The translations under genes and the position numbers were made by a program. The notes beneath the pieces were generated by a model, which saw nothing but the letters and a program-made list of their open reading frames with translations, ran no database searches and was not told the origin of the DNA. Positions 5,792 to 11,854 of a DNA stretch of 12,834 nt are shown one piece after another. The first letter of the stretch is position 1. Every line of letters starts with the position of its first letter. Origin of the DNA: Deinococcus sp. (GTDB lineage Bacteria > Deinococcota > Deinococci > Deinococcales > Deinococcaceae); assembly GCA_030524065.1 (NCBI GenBank), contig JAUNHF010000018.1, positions 1-12,834 of the forward strand. Direction: 5' to 3'.

Positions 5792-6890
5792 ATGCAAGAA
5801 CTGCAAGAAAAACTGGCGTCCCTCCGGGAGTATCTTTGACATTCCCGGCAAGGAACGCCGCCTAAACGAACTGGACCACTTTCTGGCCGATCCCGAGCTG
5901 TGGAACGACCAGGGCCGCGCCCGCAGCGTCACCCAGGAAGCGACCGGTGTGCGCAGCGTGGTGGAACAGTACCGGGGCCTCAAGTCCGACCTGGACGGCC
6001 TCGCCGAGATGCTGGAGATGGCCGAGAGCGATGAAGAGCGCGGGATGCTGCTGGAAGAACAGGCCGGCATCCAGCAGCGGGTGGACGAGCTGTACCGCGA
6101 GACCCTCTTTACCATGAAGCACGCCGACACCCCGGCCATCATCCGCGTGAAGGGTGGCGCGGGCGGCACCGAAGCGCAGGACTGGGCCGGGATGCTGGCC
6201 CGCATGTACATGCGCTGGGCCGAGCGCCGGGGCTACAAAGTGGACATTCTGGACGAGCAGCCCGGCGATCAGGCCGGCTACCAATCCATCGAGTTCATCA
6301 TCCGGGGTGAAAAGGCTTACGGCATGATGAGCGCCGAGCACGGGGTGCACCGCCTGGTGCGGGTCTCGCCGTTTGATTCCAACAACCGCCGCCAGACCAG
6401 CTTTGCCAGCGTGGACGTGGTGCCGGAAGTGCCCGAAGAAGAGATTGATATTCACATTCCCGACTCGGACCTGCGCCGCGATGTCTTCCGCTCGCAGGGC
6501 TCGGGCGGCCAGGGCGTGAACACCACCGACTCGGCCGTGCGCCTGACCCACCTGCCTACCGGCATCGCGGTGGCCTGCCAGATCACCCGCAGCCAGATCA
6601 AGAATCACGAGCTGGCCCTGCAAATCCTCAAGCAGCGCCTGTACGACATCGAGATGCGTAAGCGTGAAGAAGAGGCGCTCGCGGCGCGTGGGCAGCAGTC
6701 CAGTGTGGAGTGGGGCAGCCAGATGCGGTCCTACGTGCTGGACAAACAGTACATCAAAGATCACCGCTCGGGCCTGATGCAGCACAACCCCGACGACGTG
6801 CTGGACGGCGACCTGGACGCCCTGATGTGGGCGGGCTTGGAGTGGAAAGCCGGCAAGCGCGTGGCCGAGGACGGCGAAAACGAGGACTAA
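5792..6890 (+). CDS. prfB: Peptide chain release factor 2, with programmed +1 frameshift
   Basis: RF2 recognises UGA and UAA in the ribosomal A site and triggers peptide release. Translation starts at ATG 5792, eight bases after AAGGAG, and reads MQELQEKLASLREYL. It meets TGA at 5837-5839 in the context CGGGAG TAT CTT TGA C, the conserved RF2 site: an internal SD-like GGGAG three bases before the CTT slip codon. A +1 shift on CTT continues with GAC from 5838 to TAA at 6888-6890, giving 365 residues. The stop-codon reading motif SPF (about 192-194, in VRVSPFDSNN) marks RF2 rather than RF1. GGQ (about 238-240, in GSGGQGVNTTDSAVR) is the catalytic loop at the peptidyl transferase centre. Low RF2 stalls at the internal UGA and favours the shift, giving autoregulation. 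An annotation starting at the internal ATG 5949 would be wrong. Confidence 0.96.
5825..5840 (+). promoter_or_regulatory. prfB programmed +1 frameshift signal
   Basis: CGGGAG (internal SD), TAT spacer, CTT slip codon, TGA stop and a following C match the classical RF2 element. The weak UGA-C context slows termination. The three-base spacing between the SD-like stretch and the slip codon is that of the E. coli site. Confidence 0.95.
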
Positions 6891-6910
6891 GCCTTCTGCG
6901 GTTGGTGAGA

Positions 6911-6950
6911 GGCGGGCGCCCCTGGGTGGCCCGCCGCCTTCTATTTCGGG
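6911..6950 (+). terminator. Probable prfB terminator
   Basis: GGCGGGC (6911-6917) pairs with GCCCGCC (6929-6935) around an 11-base loop, followed by the T-rich CTTCTATTTC. It begins 20 bases after the prfB TAA. The T-tract is broken, so it is weaker than the site at 3134-3164. Confidence 0.6.
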
Positions 6951-6983
6951 CCGCTGTGCTTTCTCTGTGAGTGCTGGCTGAGT

Positions 6984-6989
6984 TAGACT
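6984..6989 (+). promoter_or_regulatory. Possible -10 element (TAGACT) for the kinase gene
   Basis: TAGACT lies between the prfB terminator and the kinase start, with AAAGGA and ATG 7031 downstream. No clear -35 is visible. It is the most AT-rich spot in the gap. Confidence 0.3.
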
Positions 6990-7030
6990 TTCCTAAGAAA
7001 GCCATGAAGCACTGGCCGGCAAAGGAATCC

Positions 7031-8053
7031 ATGTCTGACCTTCCCACCATTCCAGGTTTTCGTCCGACCCGCTTGCTGGGCACCGGAAGCACGGCCCGCG
7101 TGTATCTGGCCCGCGACGCCGAGGGCCGCCGGGTGGCGCTCAAGGTGCTGCTTCCCGCTGCGGAGCGGCAGGACAACCCCGGCGCCGCCGAAATGTTTGC
7201 GGGCGAGGTCCGCATGACGCTGCAACTGCGCCACCCCCATCTGGTGCGTGGTTACAGCGGGCAGGCCTACGGCGAGGGAGCCTGGCTGGCGCTGGAGTAT
7301 TTCCCGGATGGATCGCTGGACCAGCAGATGATGACTGGCGTGCCGCTGCCGCTGGAACAGGGGGCGCGGACTTTGCGTGGGGTGGCGGCAGGGCTGGACT
7401 ACATGCACGCCCAGGGCGCCGTCCACCAGGACGTCAAGACCCAGAATGTCTATCTGGACGGCGGGCGCGCAGTGCTGGCCGATTTCGGCTGCTCGTACAT
7501 GATCGGGCAGGGCGGCCGGGCCGGGGGCAGTCCCTTTTATATGGCCCCTGAAATTTACCGGGGCGAAGGCGGCACGGCGGCCAGCGACGTTTATTCCTTT
7601 GGTGTGCTGGGGTATGAGGTGCTGGCCGGGCAGCGTCCCTTCCGGGCCGAAAGCTACGAAGACCTGATGGGCGAACACCTGCTGACGGCCGCCCCGGCGC
7701 TGTCTCACCTCAATCCGCAGGTGCCGCGCCCGCTGGCCCGGCTGCTTCAGCGGGCCCTGGCCAAGGCCCCGGCAGACCGCCCCGCCCTGGGCGAACTGCT
7801 GGCCGCGCTGGACGATGTGGCCGGAGCGGAGCAAGTTGCCCCAGTCCCGCTCCCTGTGGCCCGCACCGAGAGCGGCGCCCAGCTGGGGCGTCATGCGGCG
7901 CCCACCTCCGCAGCAGATGGGCCAGCGCCGGCTTCAGTGGCACAGGAGGCCAGTGGCGCCGGCGAAGCCGCAAGCAGCGCTGGGGCCAATAACGGTGCTA
8001 CGGGGCTGCTGTCCCGCTGGAATCCCTTTCGCAAAAAGGAAGGTCCGGCCTAA
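7031..8053 (+). CDS. Hanks-type Ser/Thr protein kinase, soluble, with HQD catalytic loop
   Basis: Eukaryotic-like kinase that should transfer ATP phosphate to Ser/Thr of target proteins. From ATG 7031 (AAAGGA just upstream) it has 340 residues; in-frame ATG 7004 and GTG 6971 are longer options. In order: Gly-rich loop LGTGSTARVYLA (16-27), VALKVL with ATP-binding Lys38, Glu59 in the C-helix, HQDVKTQN (132-139) with catalytic Asp134, Lys136 and Asn139, DFG (151-153), GSPFYMAPE (166-174), and SDVYSFGVLGYEVLAGQRPF (185-204). The kinase core ends near residue 275. The tail is Ala/Pro/Ser-rich and ends in a basic WNPFRKKEGPA. There are no PASTA repeats and no transmembrane helix, so it is cytoplasmic. 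The catalytic loop has Gln for the usual Arg (a non-RD kinase), so activation-loop phosphorylation may not control it. The substrate is unknown. Confidence 0.92.
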   Translation: MSDLPTIPGFRPTRLLGTGSTARVYLARDAEGRRVALKVLLPAAERQDNPGAAEMFAGEVRMTLQLRHPHLVRGYSGQAYGEGAWLALEYFPDGSLDQQMMTGVPLPLEQGARTLRGVAAGLDYMHAQGAVHQDVKTQNVYLDGGRAVLADFGCSYMIGQGGRAGGSPFYMAPEIYRGEGGTAASDVYSFGVLGYEVLAGQRPFRAESYEDLMGEHLLTAAPALSHLNPQVPRPLARLLQRALAKAPADRPALGELLAALDDVAGAEQVAPVPLPVARTESGAQLGRHAAPTSAADGPAPASVAQEASGAGEAASSAGANNGATGLLSRWNPFRKKEGPA

Positions 8054-8058
8054 GCGAG

Positions 8059-8076
8059 ACTGGGCTTGGCCCCGGT
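8059..8076. terminator. Weak hairpin between convergent genes
   Basis: ACTGGG (8059-8064) can pair with CCCGGT (8071-8076), including one T-G pair, between the kinase stop (8053) and the end of the 8091-8390 gene. Only GTTT follows, so terminator function is uncertain. Confidence 0.3.
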
Positions 8077-8090
8077 GGGCGGGTTTGCCG

Positions 8091-8390
8091 TCAATCCGGC
8101 GTGCTCACGGTGGCGATCACGTCGCGGATCAGGCGCAGCACCAGTGTGACGAAAGCGGCGCCCAGCAGCAGAATCAGCGACGTCACCAGCGAACCGTTGG
8201 TGGGCTGGCCGATGGACAAAATGCCGGCGGCCAGGTAGCCCGCCACGAACACCGGGATCATGAGCAGCAATTGGCCCAGGCGCCACCCGATGATGCCGCT
8301 GCGGACCTCGCGGCGCAGGCTCAGGCCGCTCAGCAGGTTGTAAATCATCAGGGCCAGGCCGGCGCCCAGCAGCAGATGGGTGATGTTCAC
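8091..8390 (-). CDS. Small integral membrane protein, three predicted helices
   Basis: This encodes 99 residues from GTG 8390. GAGGAG (8399-8404 on the minus strand) lies eight bases upstream and fixes this start. Hydrophobic segments at about residues 5-21 (HLLLGAGLALMIYNLLS), 38-59 (LGQLLLMIPVFVAGYLAAGIL) and 68-88 (LVTSLILLLGAAFVTLVLRL) are separated by a basic loop (SLRREVRSG) and a short polar loop. The positive-inside rule puts the first loop in the cytoplasm. I do not recognise the family. It converges on the kinase gene with 37 bases between stops; there is no evidence the two work together. Confidence 0.8.
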   Translation of the reverse strand: MNITHLLLGAGLALMIYNLLSGLSLRREVRSGIIGWRLGQLLLMIPVFVAGYLAAGILSIGQPTNGSLVTSLILLLGAAFVTLVLRLIRDVIATVSTPD

Positions 8391-8420
8391 AGCGGTGGCT
8401 CCTCATTCGCCCTGAGCGCA

Positions 8421-8465
8421 CGGATTCCAGATGCGCGGATTCTGGGTAGGCAGACTCCGGGTGCG
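8421..8465. repeat. Three degenerate 15-bp tandem units upstream of the membrane-protein gene
   Basis: CGGATTC occurs at 8421-8427 and 8436-8442, and a related CAGACTC at 8451-8457, at exact 15-base steps. Flanking positions are partly conserved too. The repeats lie in the 5' region of the 8091-8390 gene, between a possible TTGACG -35 (8464-8469, minus) and the SD. Confidence 0.4.
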
Positions 8466-8469
8466 TCAA
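8439..8469 (-). promoter_or_regulatory. Possible promoter of the 8091-8390 gene
   Basis: On the minus strand TTGACG (8464-8469) is a good -35. The best -10-like hexamer is CAGAAT (8439-8444), 19 bases away, which is long. It overlaps the 15-bp repeats. Confidence 0.3.
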
Positions 8470-8564
8470 GTGACCGTCAGCGTGCCAGACGCCGCAGCAC
8501 ACCAGGCTTACAGCAACGGGGGCAAAAAGTCGGATGTGACCCCTTAGATGTTCCATCCGCAGTT

Positions 8565-8607
8565 CCATGCCGGGTGGGGGCATGGCCCGGCCTGCCCAGC
8601 ACGGGCC
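8565..8607 (-). terminator. Paired hairpins after the Fe-S protein gene
   Basis: CCATGCC (8565-8571) pairs with GGCATGG (8579-8585) around a seven-base loop. Next to it GGCCCG (8584-8589) pairs with CGGGCC (8602-8607). The stems overlap by two bases, so they would compete. They lie just downstream of the Fe-S gene stop (8623) but lack a T-run, so termination is inferred from position. Confidence 0.4.
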
Positions 8608-8622
8608 TATGGAGTGGCATGC

Positions 8623-9630
8623 TCAGGGCCGCAACTTTTCGAACAGCAGCAGCGGAGCGTCCAGCGCGGCGGCCTGCCAGGAGTTCTGGCGGTGCATGGC
8701 CTGGGGCGGGCAACTTTCCACGCAGGCCATGCAGCCGGTGCAGGCGCTCAGGTCCAGGGTGAGGTGCAGCGTGCCAGCGGCGTCGTGGGTGCGGGTGATC
8801 GCTTCGGTGGGGCACACGTTGGAACACACCGGGCAGTCCATACATTTCTCGTCCACCAGCGGCGCGGGCCAGTAGACCGGCGCGCCGGCCGGAGGAGACG
8901 GACTCAGGCTGGCCTTGCGCCAGCGCCACTCCTGCGGGGTGCGCTCGGCCGGTTCGCTCCAGTCCACGAACGGCAAAGGAGAGTCGGGAATCAGGCCTAC
9001 CAGCTCCCGCCGGCCGCTGCCGATCAGCTGCCCCAGGGCGCCGCGCCTCGAAAGCCGCTGGGCGCGTGCTTGGTCGCCGGGTTGTGTGGGCCGCACCGCC
9101 ACCTGGGCCGGCTGGCCGGTGGCTTCGCGCAGCCGCTCAGCGTCCTGCACCACCCGGTGCAGGCGCTGCGGCACATCGGGGGCACCCACCGGGCAGCTGT
9201 GACAGTCGCCGTGGATCAGGGTAAGGGGCACTTCCCACGCCCCGGCCGCCGAGAGCAGCGCCGGGGTCACGCGGCCCAGGCAGGTCAGGCTGGGGCCTCC
9301 CGCCCCACTCTGAGAACAGGTCAGGCTGGCTTCGGCCACCGGGTGCTGGGGCCCTCCGCGCTGGTCGCGCACCGAGGCCAGCGGTCCGGTCAGGTCGTAT
9401 TCCAGGGCGCCGCTGGGGCAGGCCTGCACGCACAGGCCGCAGCCGGTGCAGCGGTCCGGGTCAATCTGCACCGAGTTGCCCAGCGGGCCCAGAATCACTG
9501 CCTCGTGCGGGCAGGCGCGGGCGCACAGGTCGCAGCCGCCCACCGTCTGGCGCTCGCGGAGGCAGCGCTGAGCCGTGTAGCGCGGTTCCAGGGTGCCCAG
9601 CTCGCTTAGGCGATCCAGCCAGCGGTTCAT
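8623..9630 (-). CDS. Multi-cluster 4Fe-4S protein with an MvhD/FlpD-like central cysteine region
   Basis: This encodes 335 residues from ATG 9630, with GGGAGG six bases upstream. The N-terminus has two ferredoxin-like clusters: C33/C36/C40 in CDLCARACP, whose fourth ligand may be Cys23 because the usual first CxxC is missing, and CTGCGLCVQACP (61-72). The centre (105-148) holds LTCSQSG, SLTCLGR and HGDCHSCPVG. The C-CxGR-GDCHxxxG order recalls the [2Fe-2S] MvhD/FlpD subunit of heterodisulfide reductase/hydrogenase complexes. The C-terminus carries CMDCPVCSNVCP (263-274) and CTGCMACVESCP (297-308). There is no signal peptide, so a cytoplasmic electron carrier is likely. Its ATG overlaps the hydrolase stop by four bases (ATGA), so the two are coupled. 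The electron-transfer partner is not in the window. The ferredoxin clusters are certain; the MvhD likeness is inference. Confidence 0.85.
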   Translation of the reverse strand: MNRWLDRLSELGTLEPRYTAQRCLRERQTVGGCDLCARACPHEAVILGPLGNSVQIDPDRCTGCGLCVQACPSGALEYDLTGPLASVRDQRGGPQHPVAEASLTCSQSGAGGPSLTCLGRVTPALLSAAGAWEVPLTLIHGDCHSCPVGAPDVPQRLHRVVQDAERLREATGQPAQVAVRPTQPGDQARAQRLSRRGALGQLIGSGRRELVGLIPDSPLPFVDWSEPAERTPQEWRWRKASLSPSPPAGAPVYWPAPLVDEKCMDCPVCSNVCPTEAITRTHDAAGTLHLTLDLSACTGCMACVESCPPQAMHRQNSWQAAALDAPLLLFEKLRP

Positions 9631-10598
9631 GGGCGGCCTCCCGGCAGCGTGACGGTGCCCTGGCCGGTCACTTGCCGCACGGCGGCAGCCACGTCCTGCG
9701 GGTGGGTCCAGTGCAGCTGGTGCCCACCGCTCAGCAGCTGCAACTGCGCTCCTGGAAGCTGCGCGGCCAGCGGCACGGCGTGGTGCTGCGCGGGCGAGAG
9801 GGCGTCCTGGTCGCCGGCCAGTACCACCACCGGCAGGCGCAGGGCAGCGTAGCGTGGCGCCAGTGCGCTCAGCTCGCGGGCGATGGTGCGGTTTTCTTCG
9901 GCCAGGGCCAGCAGCTGCGAGCGGCGCAGGGAAAAAGCCCGCATCATTCGCCGCCAGGGGTGCGGCATGGGCGCTGGGGCAAAGGCGCGTCCGCCTTCGA
10001 GCTCAACCACTGCCAGCCCCAGCGGAATCAGCAAAATGCGCGTGACCAGCCACCGAACCGGCGCCCATGCCAGCAGGCGTGCCAGCGCCCGGGTCAGCCC
10101 CGGCGCCGGAAAGGCCACCGGAGACACCAGCACCAAGCCGCCCACCCGCTGTGGCTGCCGGGCGGCCAGCGCCAGGGCCACCGGCGCACCGTAGGAGTGG
10201 CCCAGCAGCGTGGCCCGCTGAACCCCCAGCGCATCTAGCAGTTCGGATAGTTGCTGGACGCCGGCTGACACGGTGATTTCCTCGCCAGCTGGCGTGTAGC
10301 CGTGCCCCAGCCGGTCGGGGGCGATCAGGCGGTGGTGCAGTGCCAGCAGCGGCCACAGCGGGGAACTGGGCCAGTCGTGGGCCACCCCGTCGCTGCCATG
10401 AATCAGCACCAGCGCCGGCCCGGAGGCGAGCCCGCCTTCCACCACATGGGCCGGGCCAGAGGGAAGCGGCAGAATTCGCCCCTGGGGTGGATAACGGCGC
10501 TGGGTGCGGCGCTGCCAGCCGGTCACGCTCAGGGCGCCGGCGGCCAGCAGGGTGGCGGCAGACAGCAGGAAACGTCGGGAGAAAAAAGGCAGCGGCAC
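9627..10598 (-). CDS. Alpha/beta hydrolase with Tat-like N-terminal signal or anchor
   Basis: This encodes 323 residues from GTG 10598. The N-terminus FSRRFLLSAATLLAAGAL has a twin arginine before a hydrophobic stretch, resembling a Tat signal or membrane anchor, so the enzyme probably acts outside the cytoplasm. The hydrolase core shows HGSDG (67-71, oxyanion hole), APDRLGHG (93-100), the nucleophile elbow GHSYG with Ser135 (133-137), the acid Asp265 in AGDQDALSP (261-269; Asp263 is the alternative) and His293 in GGHQLHWTHP. This is the usual alpha/beta-hydrolase order with a cap region around residues 165-240. The substrate cannot be read; esterase, lipase-like or haloperoxidase-type annotations are all possible. 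It is first in a two-gene operon with the Fe-S protein, an odd pairing. TATGCT lies nine bases before the GTG. Confidence 0.87.
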   Translation of the reverse strand: MPLPFFSRRFLLSAATLLAAGALSVTGWQRRTQRRYPPQGRILPLPSGPAHVVEGGLASGPALVLIHGSDGVAHDWPSSPLWPLLALHHRLIAPDRLGHGYTPAGEEITVSAGVQQLSELLDALGVQRATLLGHSYGAPVALALAARQPQRVGGLVLVSPVAFPAPGLTRALARLLAWAPVRWLVTRILLIPLGLAVVELEGGRAFAPAPMPHPWRRMMRAFSLRRSQLLALAEENRTIARELSALAPRYAALRLPVVVLAGDQDALSPAQHHAVPLAAQLPGAQLQLLSGGHQLHWTHPQDVAAAVRQVTGQGTVTLPGGRP

Positions 10599-10607
10599 AG
10601 CGGACCC

Positions 10608-10613
10608 AGCATA
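10608..10613 (-). promoter_or_regulatory. Possible -10 element (TATGCT) of the hydrolase/Fe-S operon
   Basis: TATGCT on the minus strand lies nine bases before GTG 10598, giving an almost leaderless transcript, with no SD in between. No -35 was recognised at 17 bases. Confidence 0.4.
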
Positions 10614-10734
10614 GCCCGGCCCCGCCCGGCAGATGGCTGCCCAGAGCGCGGTTGCGCGGCGTGTGCGGGATTGCCTCCCGGTTGCCCCTGGGGCGGCTGG
10701 GCGTTCGGGACAGCATTGCCGCAGGGACGCTTAA

Positions 10735-10740
10735 TACATT
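10735..10740 (+). promoter_or_regulatory. Possible -10 element (TACATT) for the 10780-11757 gene
   Basis: TTAATACATTTT is the only AT-rich spot in this divergent spacer and contains TACATT, leaving a leader of about 33 bases. TTGCCG (10716-10721) is -35-like but only 13 bases away. A second weak option is CACAAT just before the ATG. Confidence 0.3.
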
Positions 10741-10779
10741 TTCACCCGGCTGCGCTGCGCCGGCCCGCACAATGCAACC

Positions 10780-11757
10780 ATGACCACTCCTGAGCGCGAT
10801 TCCCAGCAGCCACGGCCCCAAGATGGAACCAGGGAGCAGGCCGTGCCTGCCGATGCCACCGACGCCGTGCACAGCACCGACCGCACCGCCCCCAGCGACG
10901 CCGCCGGCAAACCGCTGTATGCCGAGCAGGATATGCGGCAGACCGCCGGAACCGGCGACGCCGCCGTCAGCCCAGAGCCTGAGGTGCCTGCGCAGACCAG
11001 CAGCCAGCAGCAGACCGGCCAGCAGAGCGGCGCAGGAACCTGGCAAGCGGATACAGACGCCGGGCAGCCCGCAGGGCGCGGCGAAGTGCATACCGTCATC
11101 TATTCCGCCGAAACAGGCGAGGTGCAGCTGCTCCAGGGTGCTCCGGCCCAGCAGGATCAGGCGGCTGGCCGTGCCAGCAAGGACGCCAGCGGTCAGGACG
11201 AAGGAGGCGTGCTGGACAGCCTCAAGGAAACCCTGCTCAGCCGCACCGAGGGCCTGCGCCAGCGCGGCGGCCAGCTGGCCCAGACCGCCCGGCTGAAGAT
11301 GGAAGTGATGCAGTACAGCCGCGACCTTGAAAGCCTGTACGCCCGGTTGGGCCGCGCCTACCACCACCGCGCCGCCGACGAGATTCTGGGCCTGATCGAG
11401 CAGGAAATCGCTCAGGTGGAGCGGGACATCGCCCTGCGTGAGCGCCAGCTGGACAGCCAGGAAGTGAGCCGTGAGCTGAACGTGCAGCGTGCCCGCGCCG
11501 AGCGCGAGCGCCCGAACGTCAACCTGCCGGAGCCCACCGTGCCCAGCGTGGCCGGAGCGTTCGGCGTGGAGGAGCGCCCGCCCCGCACCGCACACCACCT
11601 GGAAACTGAAAAGCGCGATACTTTCTTTGGGCTGGACAAGGGCGGCGTGGACCAGCAGGCCACCGTCGCTGGAGGCAACGCCGCCTTTGACACCCAGATT
11701 GAGCCGGAGGATTCAGTGGTCACGCTGGAAGACCTGGAGAAGGCCGACCACCGCTGA
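10780..11757 (+). CDS. Hypothetical protein: disordered Gln/Ala-rich N-terminus plus coiled coil
   Basis: This encodes 325 residues from ATG 10780, stop TGA. Residues 1-100 are low-complexity and rich in Gln, Ala, Thr, Asp, Gly and Pro (TSSQQQTGQQSGAG), almost certainly disordered. A short ordered patch, EVHTVIYSAETGEVQLLQG, follows. Residues about 145-250 are helical and charged (VLDSLKETLLSRTEGLRQRG, MEVMQYSRDLESLYARLGRAYHHRAADEILG, EIAQVERDIALRERQLDSQEVSRELN) with heptad-like spacing, a likely coiled coil. The C-terminal 80 residues are again disordered and acidic, ending EDSVVTLEDLEKADHR. There is no membrane segment or signal peptide. The helical core suggests oligomerisation or a scaffold role, but no family is recognised. 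GC3-rich codon use supports it as real. It stands alone with a strong hairpin after it. Confidence 0.8.
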   Translation: MTTPERDSQQPRPQDGTREQAVPADATDAVHSTDRTAPSDAAGKPLYAEQDMRQTAGTGDAAVSPEPEVPAQTSSQQQTGQQSGAGTWQADTDAGQPAGRGEVHTVIYSAETGEVQLLQGAPAQQDQAAGRASKDASGQDEGGVLDSLKETLLSRTEGLRQRGGQLAQTARLKMEVMQYSRDLESLYARLGRAYHHRAADEILGLIEQEIAQVERDIALRERQLDSQEVSRELNVQRARAERERPNVNLPEPTVPSVAGAFGVEERPPRTAHHLETEKRDTFFGLDKGGVDQQATVAGGNAAFDTQIEPEDSVVTLEDLEKADHR

Positions 11758-11782
11758 GGTTTAGAGCAAAGGAGAAGTGGCC

Positions 11783-11826
11783 CAAAGTCAACCGGACCCC
11801 TGCACCAGCGGGTCCGGTTGACTTTG
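11783..11826. terminator. Perfect 17-bp inverted repeat between convergent genes
   Basis: CAAAGTCAACCGGACCC (11783-11799) and its exact reverse complement (11810-11826) flank a ten-base loop (CTGCACCAGC). It lies between the coiled-coil gene stop (11757) and the permease stop (11855), the expected place for a bidirectional terminator. Neither side has a T-run, so Rho-independent action is unproven; an RNA-stability stem or protein-binding site are alternatives. Confidence 0.65.
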
Positions 11827-11854
11827 AGCAGCAACAGCTCTGGCCGGGCGTTCG

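Larger units (their letters stand above)
8405..8622. other. Gene-poor spacer between two minus-strand units
   Basis: This contains the 15-bp repeats and a candidate promoter (8421-8469) near the membrane-protein gene, and two adjacent GC hairpins (8565-8607) after the Fe-S gene. A long minus-strand frame runs through it, but it continues antisense or out of frame into the membrane-protein gene and is not credible. I see no gene here. Confidence 0.5.

Noticed and set aside
5837..5839. Internal TGA in prfB as a nonsense mutation
   Set aside because: The context CGGGAG TAT CTT TGA C is the conserved RF2 recoding site and the +1 frame continues as full RF2.
8050..8583. 177-codon minus-strand ORF over the small membrane-protein gene
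   Set aside because: It covers the membrane-protein gene in another frame and has no SD or motif. The 99-residue frame has a good SD and three clear helices.
8548..9609. 353-codon ORF antisense to the Fe-S gene
   Set aside because: It is antisense to a gene with unmistakable CxxCxxCxxxCP motifs, and the translation is low complexity.
10003..11598. 531-codon minus-strand ORF across the hydrolase start and coiled-coil gene
   Set aside because: It lies out of frame over the hydrolase and antisense to the 10780 gene, with GC-rich low-complexity translation. High GC explains the lack of stops.
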